A stretch of DNA of 64,000 bases. Origin: Gammaproteobacteria bacterium (GTDB taxonomy: Bacteria > Pseudomonadota > Gammaproteobacteria > Steroidobacterales > XN24). The first letter of the stretch is position 1. Every line of letters starts with the position of its first letter. Made by a program: the position numbers and the translations under genes. Below the pieces are notes generated by a model, which worked only from the letters and a program-made list of their open reading frames with translations, was not told the origin of the DNA and did no database searches. Below are positions 28,358 to 36,863 of this stretch, one piece after another. The stretch covers positions 1 through 64,000 of the forward strand of contig JARFQW010000010.1 in assembly GCA_029287575.1 (NCBI GenBank), written 5' to 3'.

Positions 28358-29386
28358 ATGTTTTCTACCAGGCCGCTAGCGCTGCTGGTCCTCCTTCTGC
28401 CCGGTGCAGCGATCGCCGCCGAGCCTCGCAGCGCGACAGACGGGTCGGAGGAAGCGAGCGACCTGCTGGTCATTCCCGGGTTCGCAGTGAACCACCGGCA
28501 CTGCGACGGGACCGAGTCCACGCCTGCCGTGATGCCGCTGCCCAAACCCCTGAGCCGGCGCTTCGCGGATACCCGTCTGGAGCTGGAAGCTGACCTGGAT
28601 GACGAAGGACGCATTGCGGACGTTCGCCATCTGGAGGGGTCCGCTGCCCTGCTCGATGAACTCGCCTTCAGCCTGGAGCGCACCCGGTTCGCGCCGGTTT
28701 CCGACTGCGTGCGGCTCAGCTTCCGGGTCACCGAGACGGTCGTGAAAGCGGCGAATATCATTCGGCTGCGGTCGTGGGCGGATGTGACCGTGGATGCCGG
28801 CGGCCAGGTACGCGACGTGCGCGTTCTCGAGGATCTGCCGGGCACCGTCGCCGGGGTCCTTCAAGCACGAATCATCAACTGGGACCTGGATCCGGATCAC
28901 CCCGTTCCCGAAGGCGAGACCTGGACGACCTCTGTGCTCGTGGAAGCGGAACTCATACCCACAGGCCCCGGCCGGATGAAAGTCGTAGCCCGCCCGGTTC
29001 GCACCGGCCCGCGCCCGGTGCGCGAGCTTCGCCCTGCCCTGCCCGGGCGTCTGAAGGGCCAGCGGGTGGACGGCCGCGTCGAGGTGGCCTTCATGGTGGA
29101 CAAGAACGGCCGCCCCAAGGACCCGGTGGTTCTCGGTTCGGACGGGCCGGCTAAACTCGAGCGCTATGCCGTGATGACCGTCAAGCAGTGGCGCTACAAG
29201 CCCGAGACGATTGCAGGAAAACCGGTTATCGCGGGGCCTGTGTCGGTCATCGTGGATTTCGCCGACGCCCGCTTCCGTGAGACCAACCGCACGCTGCTGG
29301 TCTCACGCCGGGAGTACGGCCGCTTCGGTCGCCGGGGCGCCTACCAGTCCCCCTGGCCCGAAGTCCGGGAGGATCGGGAATTTTAG
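28358..29386 (+). CDS. Secreted protein with three TonB_C-like repeats, paralogue 1
   Basis: A 342-residue protein with a signal peptide (cleavage near AIAA, residue 21) and then a FAVNHRHCDG motif (43-51). I see three modules resembling the TonB C-terminal domain at about 73-124, 141-199 and 240-302. Each has the form beta strand, D-x-x-G-x-V/I, helix, then W-x-x-x-P or equivalent; the last is classical (VEVAFMVDKNGRP...VKQWRYKPETIAGKPV). There is no TonB transmembrane anchor or Pro-rich linker, so it is not a standard TonB. The next gene is a clear paralogue. Confidence 0.7.
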   Translation: MFSTRPLALLVLLLPGAAIAAEPRSATDGSEEASDLLVIPGFAVNHRHCDGTESTPAVMPLPKPLSRRFADTRLELEADLDDEGRIADVRHLEGSAALLDELAFSLERTRFAPVSDCVRLSFRVTETVVKAANIIRLRSWADVTVDAGGQVRDVRVLEDLPGTVAGVLQARIINWDLDPDHPVPEGETWTTSVLVEAELIPTGPGRMKVVARPVRTGPRPVRELRPALPGRLKGQRVDGRVEVAFMVDKNGRPKDPVVLGSDGPAKLERYAVMTVKQWRYKPETIAGKPVIAGPVSVIVDFADARFRETNRTLLVSRREYGRFGRRGAYQSPWPEVREDREF

Positions 29387-29484
29387 GCTCGTCCGCGGTC
29401 CGATTTTCGCCTGGGCACGGCGGATTTTGTCCTCGCCGGCAGATTTGTCAGAATGAAGACACCGTTTCGGGCCTGGAGGGGATT

Positions 29485-30531
29485 ATGGCTGGCGGGCTGG
29501 TTTTTGTGGTGTTGGCCGGAGCCATGTCGTCCGGAGCGGCGGATGCGGCCATTGTGCCAGCCACCTCCGGATTCCCCTCGGGGGATTTCGAGACGCTGGA
29601 AGAACCGGGCTTTGCGGTTGATCACCAGCACTGCGACGGATCGCTCTCCACGGCTGCCGTGCTGCCGCTTCCAAAACCCCTGGGCCGCCAGTTTGCCGGC
29701 ACCGAGGTGGTCCTCGAAGCACCGCTGGATGACACGGGGCGGCTGAAGGACGCGGATTTCCGATCCGGCCACGAACCGCTGCTCGAAGAGCTCGAATTCA
29801 CCCTCGAGCGCAGCCGCTTTGCCGCCGGAGAGGATTGTGTCCGCCTCAGGTTCCGGGTGACTGACACGGTGGTCAAGGAAGCCGACATCATCCGGCTGCG
29901 CCCCTGGGCGGACATTACGATCGATCCTCGGGGCACGGTTACGGCCGTGCAGTTCGGGACGGAGGTTCATCCGGCGGTGGCCGCGGCCCTGGAATCACAG
30001 GTCGCCGCCTGGAACTTCGAGGCGGGCGTCAAGGACGGACAACCCGCCGAGCGGACCACCTCGGTGCTTCTGGAAGCCGAGCTGGTGCCGGACGGCCCGG
30101 AGCGCTGGGCCTTGACTTCGGAGCACCTCATGACCGGGCCGCGCCTGGTCCGCAGAACCGCGACCCAGTGGCCCCGGCGGGGCGCGGGGGCCGGTGCGCC
30201 GGGACTGGTTCGGCTGAGCTTCGTCGTAGACAAAAAAGGCCGTCCCAAGGATATCGAGGTGATCGAGGCCGAGCCGCCGCAGATTTTCGACCGTGCCGCC
30301 CGTGGCACGGTAAAAAAATGGCGCTACAAGCCTGAGACCATCGCCGGCAAACCGGTGCAGTCGGCGCCGATGGAAGTCGTGATCGATTTCGATCCCCGCC
30401 GGGCGGCGATCAATGCCAGCCAGGACCCTCACGCCCAGACTCTGGCGAAGGAGCGGCTGGGTGACCTCGAGCGCATGTGGGACCAGGCTCAGATGATGCG
30501 CGACCGACAGCGGCTAACGCCGAGGCCCTGA
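29485..30531 (+). CDS. Secreted protein with three TonB_C-like repeats, paralogue 2
   Basis: A 348-residue tandem paralogue of the preceding protein, aligning end to end: FAVDHQHCDGS, LPLPKPLGRQFAGTE, RFRVTDTVVKEADIIRLR, and the final VVDKKGRPKD...VKKWRYKPETIAGKPV. It has a signal-like N-terminus (GGLVFVVLAGAMSSGAADA) and an extra C-terminal helix (LAKERLGDLERMWDQAQMM). ATG 29485 is preceded by GGAGGGG. An out-of-frame ATG at 29453 also reads into a signal-like sequence. Function is unknown. Confidence 0.7.
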   Translation: MAGGLVFVVLAGAMSSGAADAAIVPATSGFPSGDFETLEEPGFAVDHQHCDGSLSTAAVLPLPKPLGRQFAGTEVVLEAPLDDTGRLKDADFRSGHEPLLEELEFTLERSRFAAGEDCVRLRFRVTDTVVKEADIIRLRPWADITIDPRGTVTAVQFGTEVHPAVAAALESQVAAWNFEAGVKDGQPAERTTSVLLEAELVPDGPERWALTSEHLMTGPRLVRRTATQWPRRGAGAGAPGLVRLSFVVDKKGRPKDIEVIEAEPPQIFDRAARGTVKKWRYKPETIAGKPVQSAPMEVVIDFDPRRAAINASQDPHAQTLAKERLGDLERMWDQAQMMRDRQRLTPRP

Positions 30532-30537
30532 GCCAAT

Positions 30538-31530
30538 TCAGGGGGATTCGGGGAGCTTCAGACTACCGGTCAGCTCCGAAAGCGACGCCATGCCGTTGTC
30601 TTTCAGGTAGGCCGCGATTCCGGCGTTGATTTTCCGGCAGATCAGCGGGTCGTAGAACAGGGCGGTGCCAATGCCTACCGCGGTTGCCCCTGCGATCAGG
30701 AATTCCAGCGCGTCGTCCACGGTGTGGATACCGCCTTGGCCGATGATGGGAATACCGTGCGGCGCGGCCGCCTGGCTGACCTGGTGTACCTTCAGCAGGG
30801 CAATGGGCTTGATGGCCGGTCCGGACAAACCGCCCTGAACATTGCCGATCACCGGCTCCCGACGCTTCACGTCGATGGCCATGCCCATCAGCGTATTGAT
30901 CACGGCCAAACCGTCGGACCCCGCTTCGATACACTGGCGGGCATTCTCCCGTATGTCGGTCTGATTGGGCGAAAGCTTGGTAATCAGGGGTTTCGAGGTG
31001 ACCTTGCGACAGGCGGCGACGACCCGTGCCGACATCTCCGGGTAATTGCCGAATGCCACCCCGCCTTCCTTGACATTGGGACAGGAAATGTTGATTTCCA
31101 TGGCATCGATCGGGGAATCATCAAAACGCTCGGTGACCCGTACGTATTCCTCTATGGTCGAACCGCAGACATTGGCAATAAACCGGGTCTCGCCAAAGTC
31201 CAGGTTCGGAAGTATCTCGTCCACGACCCGATCCACACCGGGATTCTGAAGGCCAATGGCGTTCAACATGCCCATGGGGGTCTCGTAAACACGATGAGCC
31301 GGGTTGCCCAGGCGGGCCTCTCCGGTGGTCCCCTTGAGGGCTACCGCGCCGACATGCGTGTTGGAGAAGCCCTCGACCCGCGTGTACTCTTCGCCGAAGC
31401 CCACGCAGCCTGACAGCAGCACGATGGGCGATGCGAACGACAGGCCGCAGAAATCCTGGCGCAGGATCGGATCCGGGGTGTCTTCGGCGATGGCCATGGC
31501 GGGGGAGGTTCCAGAATGAGTTGGCGGCAT
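30538..31530 (-). CDS. pyrD: Dihydroorotate dehydrogenase-like protein, class 1B type
   Basis: A 330-residue FMN TIM-barrel enzyme. The segment INISCPNVKEGGVAFG contains the catalytic Cys typical of class 1 (soluble) dihydroorotate dehydrogenases; class 2 enzymes have Ser. The FMN-phosphate loop IPIIGQGGIHTVDDALEFLIAGA is clear. Class 1B enzymes normally pair with an iron-sulfur PyrK subunit, which is absent here, and most gammaproteobacteria use class 2. A role as another FMN oxidoreductase is possible. ATG 31530 follows AGGGG; ATG 31497 is an alternative. Confidence 0.75.
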   Translation of the reverse strand: MPPTHSGTSPAMAIAEDTPDPILRQDFCGLSFASPIVLLSGCVGFGEEYTRVEGFSNTHVGAVALKGTTGEARLGNPAHRVYETPMGMLNAIGLQNPGVDRVVDEILPNLDFGETRFIANVCGSTIEEYVRVTERFDDSPIDAMEINISCPNVKEGGVAFGNYPEMSARVVAACRKVTSKPLITKLSPNQTDIRENARQCIEAGSDGLAVINTLMGMAIDVKRREPVIGNVQGGLSGPAIKPIALLKVHQVSQAAAPHGIPIIGQGGIHTVDDALEFLIAGATAVGIGTALFYDPLICRKINAGIAAYLKDNGMASLSELTGSLKLPESP

Positions 31531-31580
31531 TATCCCCTACCGGGGCCGTGTGGTGAACGTCGGACGGCGTCGGAGTGACG

Positions 31581-32054
31581 ATGTTCCGGGTGGTACTGTT
31601 TGAACCGGAAATTCCCCCGAACACGGGCAATGTCATCCGGCTCTGCGCGAACGTGGGCGCGGAATTGCACCTGGTGGGTCCCCTGGGTTTCGATCTCGAC
31701 GACGCACGGCTCCGCAGAGCCGGCCTCGACTACCGGGAATACGCCAGGGTCAGGAACCACGACAGCCTGCACGATTGCCTGGAGAGCCTGGGCCGGCCCA
31801 GGGTCTTCGCGTGCTCCACCCGCGGTTCGGCCCCCTATGCGGACACCGCTTTCCGGCCGGGCGACACGTTCCTGTTCGGTCCCGAGACCCGCGGTCTGCC
31901 CGACGCCGTGCTGGACCGCTACCCTGATACGCGCCGGCTGGTAATCCCGATGCGGCCGGACAACCGCAGCCTCAACCTGTCCAACGCTGTCGCCGTCATC
32001 GTCTACGAGGCCTGGCGTCAGCAGAACTATGCCGGTGCCGCGCCCCGCGCCTGA
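31581..32054 (+). CDS. trmL: tRNA (cytidine/uridine-2'-O-)-methyltransferase TrmL
   Basis: A 157-residue SPOUT methyltransferase that modifies the wobble nucleotide of tRNA-Leu. Trefoil-knot motifs are visible: EIPPNTGNVIRLCANVGAEL, DTFLFGPETRGLP and NRSLNLSNAVAVIVYEAWRQ. ATG 31581 has GGAG at 31572-31575 with 5-nt spacing. It is convergent with gpsA, near which it is also found in E. coli. Confidence 0.95.
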   Translation: MFRVVLFEPEIPPNTGNVIRLCANVGAELHLVGPLGFDLDDARLRRAGLDYREYARVRNHDSLHDCLESLGRPRVFACSTRGSAPYADTAFRPGDTFLFGPETRGLPDAVLDRYPDTRRLVIPMRPDNRSLNLSNAVAVIVYEAWRQQNYAGAAPRA

Positions 32055-32070
32055 CCGGCTCAGCTGACGT

Positions 32071-33081
32071 TCAGCCGCCGGTCTCGCTCTTCAGCGTGCG
32101 GGTCATCAGGGCCTGAACGGCCGCGATGGGCTGCTCTCCCTTGTAGATGATCTCGAAGATCTTCTCGCAAATCGGCATTTCCACACCGTTGGCCTCGGCT
32201 ACCCGGTGAACCGCTTCCGCTGCCTTCACGCCTTCCACAACCTGGCGGATTTCCTCTTCGGCCTCGGCGACGGTCTTGCCCGCGGCCAGTGCGAGACCCA
32301 TGCGGCGGTTGCGGGACTGGTTGTCCGTGCAGGTCAGGACCAGGTCGCCCATGCCGGCAAGACCCATGAATGTCTGGGGTTCCGCGCCAAGGGCAACGCC
32401 CAGTCGGGTCATCTCCACCAGTCCGCGGGTGATGAGCGCAACCCGCGTGTTGGCGCCAAATCCGAGGCCGTCAGAGATGCCTGCACCGATCGCCAGTGCG
32501 TTCTTGACCGCGCCGCCGACCTCCACACCGATGATATCGGCGGACGTGTAGGCGCGGAAATTGTCACTGGAAATGGTCTCCGCCAGCCTGCGGGCGTAAT
32601 CGGCATCGCTGGCGGCGACCGTCATCGCCGACGGCAGGCCCGCACCCACTTCCTTGGCGAACGTGGGGCCCGACAACACGGCGCGTTTCGAGTCCGGTCC
32701 CAGCACTTCCAGTGCGACTTCGTGGGGAAGCTTGCCGGTGGCGACTTCGAATCCCTTGGTGGCCCAGGCGAGGGGGCTGCCGGGCCGCAGGTGCTGCCGC
32801 AGGTGGCCGAGCTGGGTCCGAAAGGCGTGACTGGGCACTGCGACCAGGACAATGGAGGCCGCCGAAACGGCGGCGCCGAGGTCCGGCTCAACGTTCAGTG
32901 CTTCCGGAAACATGGCCCCCGGCAGGTAATGCTGATTTTCCCGGTCAGCCTGCAGCCGGTCCAGATGATCCTCGGCCCGCCCCCAGAGGCGGGTGTCGTG
33001 CCCGGCGCGGGCGAACTGAATAGCCAGCGCCGTGCCCCAGGAACCCGCTCCTACGACCGTAATGCTTTCGCCCGCGCCCAT
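32071..33081 (-). CDS. gpsA: NAD(P)H-dependent glycerol-3-phosphate dehydrogenase
   Basis: A 336-residue enzyme making glycerol-3-phosphate for phospholipid synthesis. The Rossmann motif is VVGAGSWGTALAIQFARAG, followed by ATKGFE, LSGPTFAKEV and the catalytic-Lys segment EVGGAVKNALAIGAG. GMGDLVLTC and SRNRRMG are also family marks. It is the last gene of yibN-grxC-secB-gpsA, starting 6 bases after secB. Confidence 0.97.
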   Translation of the reverse strand: MGAGESITVVGAGSWGTALAIQFARAGHDTRLWGRAEDHLDRLQADRENQHYLPGAMFPEALNVEPDLGAAVSAASIVLVAVPSHAFRTQLGHLRQHLRPGSPLAWATKGFEVATGKLPHEVALEVLGPDSKRAVLSGPTFAKEVGAGLPSAMTVAASDADYARRLAETISSDNFRAYTSADIIGVEVGGAVKNALAIGAGISDGLGFGANTRVALITRGLVEMTRLGVALGAEPQTFMGLAGMGDLVLTCTDNQSRNRRMGLALAAGKTVAEAEEEIRQVVEGVKAAEAVHRVAEANGVEMPICEKIFEIIYKGEQPIAAVQALMTRTLKSETGG

Positions 33082-33087
33082 GGCCGG

Positions 33088-33591
33088 TCAGCCTGCGGGC
33101 GCGTCGGCTTGGGCGCCGTCACCCGCCGCTTCGCGGCGACGGGCTTCGTCGATCAGGGCTTCGAAGTTCACCGGCTTGAGATGGACCTGCGGAAAACCGC
33201 CCTTGCCCGTCAGGTCGGCAACCACTTCCCTCGCATAGGGATAGAGCTGGGCCGGGCAATAGCTGCCCAACACCTGGGCGACCTGCTCGTCGCTCATGCC
33301 GCGCATGAGAAACAGGCCGGCCTGCTGCACTTCCACGAGGAAGGCGACCGTGTCGCCCTGCTTGGCCTCGACGGTAATTTCGAGGACGACCTCGATCAGG
33401 TCGTTACCGACATCCCGGTGGCGGGTCGCGAGGTTGAGGGTCATGACCGGAGCCCACTCGCCGCTGAAAATGGCGGGGCTGTTCGGTGCTTCGAAAGACG
33501 AGTCCTTGAGAAAAATTTTCTGCAGACCCAGCTGGGCGGCAGTGCCATTTGCGCCCGAGTTCGTGCTGGCGCTGTTGTCGGTGTCACTCAT
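33088..33591 (-). CDS. secB: Protein-export chaperone SecB
   Basis: A 167-residue SecB, a cytoplasmic tetrameric chaperone that delivers unfolded preproteins to SecA. Signature segments are QKIFLKDSSFEAPNSP, VEVQQAGLF and CPAQLYPYAREVVADLTGKGGFP, with an acidic, Ala-rich C-tail. Its ATG overlaps the grxC stop in ATGA. Confidence 0.97.
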   Translation of the reverse strand: MSDTDNSASTNSGANGTAAQLGLQKIFLKDSSFEAPNSPAIFSGEWAPVMTLNLATRHRDVGNDLIEVVLEITVEAKQGDTVAFLVEVQQAGLFLMRGMSDEQVAQVLGSYCPAQLYPYAREVVADLTGKGGFPQVHLKPVNFEALIDEARRREAAGDGAQADAPAG

Positions 33592-33887
33592 GATTCGGAT
33601 ACCCGTGATGGTTCAGAATTCCCATCCGGAAACAACAGCGGATCCAGTCCGCCGGTCCGGTCCAGGGCGTGCAGGTCGTCAAAACCGCCGATATGACGGT
33701 CATCGATAAAGATCTGGGGGACGGTGCGGCGCTGGCTGCGTGCTTCCATTTCCCGGCGTTTCTCGAAATCCCGGTCCACCGGGATCTCGGTGAAGTCGAT
33801 TCCCTTGCGTTCCAGCAGGTCGCGTGCGCGCATGCAGTACGGGCAGAACCGCGTGGTGTAGATTTCCACCCGCCCGGCTCCGGTCAC
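33588..33887 (-). CDS. grxC: Glutaredoxin 3
   Basis: A 99-residue class I glutaredoxin with active site FCPYCMRARDLLERKG and the glutathione-binding TVPQIFIDDRHIGGFDDLHAL. It reduces disulfides with glutathione. The start is GTG 33887, overlapping the rhodanese stop; the stop overlaps the secB start. The protein has a short C-terminal extension beyond GrxC. Confidence 0.95.
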   Translation of the reverse strand: MTGAGRVEIYTTRFCPYCMRARDLLERKGIDFTEIPVDRDFEKRREMEARSQRRTVPQIFIDDRHIGGFDDLHALDRTGGLDPLLFPDGNSEPSRVSES

Positions 33888-34333
33888 GCCGAATCACCAC
33901 GGCGCCGCGCCTTCCCGGACTGTAGCGGAAGGGATTCCTGACGCCAGGCGTTGAGGCCGCCCTTGAGCATCGCGACCGCCCCGAATCCCTGTTCCCGGAG
34001 CAGCCCCGCCGCCTTGCCCGAGGTCATGCCGTTGTCGCAGCAAACCAGGACCGCGCCATTCTTATGTTTCTGCAGCGTGCCGATCTTCTGTTCCATCTCC
34101 GACAGGGGCATATTGTGGGCGTCGATGATATGGCCCTGCTCGAAAGCCGAGGTCCCGCGAACGTCCACGACAATGGCCCCGTCATTGATGGCGCGCACGG
34201 CGTCGGCCGGGGAAAGGTCAGTGCCGCGCCGCCCCCGGCCCCGGATCTCCATGCCGATTACCATCGCAAGCGCAACCGCCAGGAGGGCGGACAGGACGGG
34301 ATGGTTCGTGACGTGTTGGACAAGCGCTTCCAT
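33884..34333 (-). CDS. yibN: Membrane-anchored rhodanese-like protein (YibN type)
   Basis: A 149-residue protein with one N-terminal membrane segment (VLSALLAVALAMVIGMEI) and a cytoplasmic rhodanese domain (IVVDVRGTSAFEQGHI...VLVCCDNGMTSGKAAGLLREQGF). The catalytic Cys is in CCDNGM. In E. coli YibN is likewise upstream of grxC and secB. The 5' end is divergent from envC. Confidence 0.92.
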   Translation of the reverse strand: MEALVQHVTNHPVLSALLAVALAMVIGMEIRGRGRRGTDLSPADAVRAINDGAIVVDVRGTSAFEQGHIIDAHNMPLSEMEQKIGTLQKHKNGAVLVCCDNGMTSGKAAGLLREQGFGAVAMLKGGLNAWRQESLPLQSGKARRRGDSA

Positions 34334-34393
34334 GGGGACTCTATTTGGCAGAGACTAGCCGACCATTATATCAGTCGGTGGAGCACGAGAAGG

Positions 34394-35572
34394 TTGCCGG
34401 GCCGCTACAGGGACACCATCTTCAGCTTCGCGGCAGCCGCCGCTCGCCTCGTCTCGGTCTGCCTGGCCCTAACCTGGGCTCAGGCGGGTGCCGCCAACGA
34501 CCCGGAGAGCGACCTTGCCGCGCTGCGGGCGCGAATCAAGGACGTCCAGTCCGCCATTGATGCGGATCTGGCCCGCCGGGACAGTGTCAGCGCGCGCCTG
34601 CGGGATGCCGAACGCGCCGCCGCCTCCGCCAGTCGGGATCTGACGGCCGTGCGCGGGCAAATCGCCGCCAATCAGGACCAGGCCCGGGCTCTGCGCAAAG
34701 AGCGGGATCGGCTGCGGGTCGAACTGGCGGCGCAGCGGGATCACCTGGCAGAGCAGGCCCGGGTGGCCTACATGGCCGGTCAGCAGAGCCGCCTGCGGCT
34801 GATGCTCAACCAGGAGGATCCGGCCAGGCTGGGACGCCTGATGGCCTGGTACGGTTATGTCGCCGACGCCCGCGCCCGCCAGGTGCATACCGCCGTGGAG
34901 CAGCTGGGCGAGCTGGTAACCGTGGAGACAGCCCTTGCGGATCGGGAAGCGGAACTGGAGCTCCTGGCCCGCCAGCGCCGTTCCGAGGTCGCCCGCCTGG
35001 AGTCGGCCCGCACCGATCGTGCCGCGGCTCTGGCCGACCTGGACCAGCGTCTTGCCGAACAGGGTGACCAGAAATCCCGTCTCGAAGCGGAGGCGGCCAC
35101 TCTCGAGGATCTCATCGAAGAGCTTCGCGAGGCCCTGGCCGATCTGCCGGACACACCTCAGCAGCCGTTTAACTCCCGGAAGGGCAAGCTTCAGTGGCCG
35201 GTTGCCGGGCGGCTTCTCAGGGACTACGGGCAGCCCAGGGGCGGCGGCATGAAATGGCGCGGCGTGCTCGTGGCCGCGCCCCGGGGCACCGAGGTGCGCT
35301 CCATCTATTATGGCCGTGTCGCGTATGCGGACTGGCTTCCCGGGATGGGACTGCTGGTCATCATCGACCATGGTGACGGCTATCTCAGTCTCTACGGTCA
35401 TGCCGAGGCCCTGTACAAGGCGGTCGGCGAGTGGGTCGGCCCCGGCGACGTCCTTGCGGCGGCCGGAGACAGCGGCGGCGGCGAGCAGACCGCTCTGTAT
35501 TTCGAAATCCGCAAGGGCACCCGCCCGGAGAACCCGCACCGCTGGTTCGGCCAGCGTCTGTCGGCCCGCTAG
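34394..35572 (+). CDS. envC: Murein hydrolase activator EnvC
   Basis: A periplasmic septal protein of about 392 residues that activates amidases. After an N-terminal signal (SFAAAAARLVSVCLALTWAQAGA) comes a long coiled coil (about 40-260) and a C-terminal LytM domain (LQWPVAGRLLRDYG...IIDHGDGYLSLYGH). The first zinc motif is missing (KWRGVLVAA in place of H-x-G-x-D), as expected for a non-catalytic activator. No good start is visible: TTG 34394 directly follows AGAAGG. Further upstream GTG/TTG codons overlap the yibN start region. Confidence 0.9.
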   Translation: MPGRYRDTIFSFAAAAARLVSVCLALTWAQAGAANDPESDLAALRARIKDVQSAIDADLARRDSVSARLRDAERAAASASRDLTAVRGQIAANQDQARALRKERDRLRVELAAQRDHLAEQARVAYMAGQQSRLRLMLNQEDPARLGRLMAWYGYVADARARQVHTAVEQLGELVTVETALADREAELELLARQRRSEVARLESARTDRAAALADLDQRLAEQGDQKSRLEAEAATLEDLIEELREALADLPDTPQQPFNSRKGKLQWPVAGRLLRDYGQPRGGGMKWRGVLVAAPRGTEVRSIYYGRVAYADWLPGMGLLVIIDHGDGYLSLYGHAEALYKAVGEWVGPGDVLAAAGDSGGGEQTALYFEIRKGTRPENPHRWFGQRLSAR

Positions 35573-35634
35573 GATCCGGATCTGCTTCTCATTTCCGCAA
35601 ATCCGCCATTCCCCCGGCCCGATGGCCTATGCTA

Positions 35635-35646
35635 ATGTCCGGACAT
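35635..35646 (+). promoter_or_regulatory. 12-bp palindrome upstream of ctpA
   Basis: ATGTCCGGACAT is a perfect palindrome 20 bases before the ctpA ATG, next to TATGCT (35629-35634), which could be a -10. It could be an operator overlapping the start of transcription. A chance occurrence is possible. Confidence 0.3.
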
Positions 35647-35665
35647 AATCCCTTCGGTCCGCGAT

Positions 35666-36859
35666 ATGTCATTGAAAATCAGAGGTTTGCTGGCGGTGAG
35701 CATCGGCGTCATCCTGGGCCTGTCCCTGGGTGTCGGTTCCGGTGTTCTGGCTGACCGGCAAATTTCGGACGATTCGCTGCCCTGGGAAGAGGCCCGGCTC
35801 CTCGCGGAGGTGCTCGAGCGGGTCAAGCGGGACTACGTGGAGAATGTGGACGATGCCGAGCTGATCGAGGCGGCCATCCGCGGCATGGTGGCGGATCTGG
35901 ATTCCCATTCGGCGTTCCTCGACTCGGAGGAATACGAGGAAATCCGGATCAGCACCACCGGCAACTACTCCGGCGTCGGCCTCGAGGTCAGCTCGGAGGA
36001 CGGGCGCGTCGTGGTCGTGGCACCGATCGAGGACAGCCCGGCGGAGGTAGCCGGGATTCGTGCCGGCGATCTGATTATCTCCGTGGACCGGATGCCCGTG
36101 GATCCCGAGAATCTCAACGACACGGTCGCCCGCCTCCGGGGGCGCTCGGGGACGACGGTCAGTCTGGGTGTCCTGCGCGGCGATGACAGCGAGAATCCGC
36201 TGGTATTCGAGCTGCGCCGGGCCCGCGTGGAGCTGCACAGCGTAAAGGCCGAAATGCTGGAACAGGGCATTGCCTACGTTCGAATATCGCATTTCAGCGA
36301 GACCACCGGCCGGGATCTGTACGATGCGCTGGAGGATCTGCTGGCCGAAGCGGATGGTTCGCTGGATGGTCTGGTCCTCGACTTGCGCGACAATCCCGGT
36401 GGAGTCCTCGACGCAGCGGTGGAAGTCTCCGACGCCTTCCTCGATGCCGGTATTATCGTCTCGGCCAATGGCCGCGTTCCGGACGCGCGTTTCCGGCACG
36501 AGGCGACCCCCGGTGATCTGCTCGAAGGTGCGCCGGTCACCGTTCTGGTCAACAGCGGCTCTGCCTCCGCGTCGGAGATCGTTGCCGGCGCGCTGCAGGA
36601 TCACGGCCGCGCCCAGCTGCTGGGCACATCGACCTTCGGCAAGGGCTCCGTGCAGACCGTCGTCCCGCTCTCGGAGGGCCGCGCCATAAAGCTGACCACG
36701 TCGCGCTACTACACCCCCTCGGGACGATCCATTCACGATCTCGGCATCAAGCCTGACGTGGAGCTGGACCAGCCCGAGGACGACGACGACGATTCCCAGC
36801 TAGCCGCGGCCTTGTCGGGCCTGAAGGAGCGCAAGTCGGTGCGTACTGCCCGGCCATAG
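35666..36859 (+). CDS. ctpA: Carboxyl-terminal processing protease (S41)
   Basis: A 397-residue periplasmic serine protease of the CtpA/Prc group. A signal segment (LAVSIGVILGLSLGVGSGVLA) is followed by a PDZ domain (about 95-175; GVGLEVSSEDGRVVVVAPIEDSPAEVAGIRAGD). The S41 core has catalytic Ser in NSGSASASEIVAGAL and Lys in STFGKGSVQTV. It lies between envC and yibQ, a common arrangement (envC-ctpA-yibQ), suggesting a link to cell-wall hydrolase control. Confidence 0.95.
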   Translation: MSLKIRGLLAVSIGVILGLSLGVGSGVLADRQISDDSLPWEEARLLAEVLERVKRDYVENVDDAELIEAAIRGMVADLDSHSAFLDSEEYEEIRISTTGNYSGVGLEVSSEDGRVVVVAPIEDSPAEVAGIRAGDLIISVDRMPVDPENLNDTVARLRGRSGTTVSLGVLRGDDSENPLVFELRRARVELHSVKAEMLEQGIAYVRISHFSETTGRDLYDALEDLLAEADGSLDGLVLDLRDNPGGVLDAAVEVSDAFLDAGIIVSANGRVPDARFRHEATPGDLLEGAPVTVLVNSGSASASEIVAGALQDHGRAQLLGTSTFGKGSVQTVVPLSEGRAIKLTTSRYYTPSGRSIHDLGIKPDVELDQPEDDDDDSQLAAALSGLKERKSVRTARP

Positions 36860-36863
36860 GAAC

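Noticed and set aside
29453-29746. ATG 29453 frame with a signal-like start before paralogue 2
   Set aside because: The frame leaves the TonB_C-like reading after the first codons; ATG 29485 has the ribosome site and continues in the correct frame.
32206-33696. Open frame of 496 codons on the plus strand
   Set aside because: It is antisense to gpsA and secB, both unmistakable; such frames are common in GC-rich DNA.
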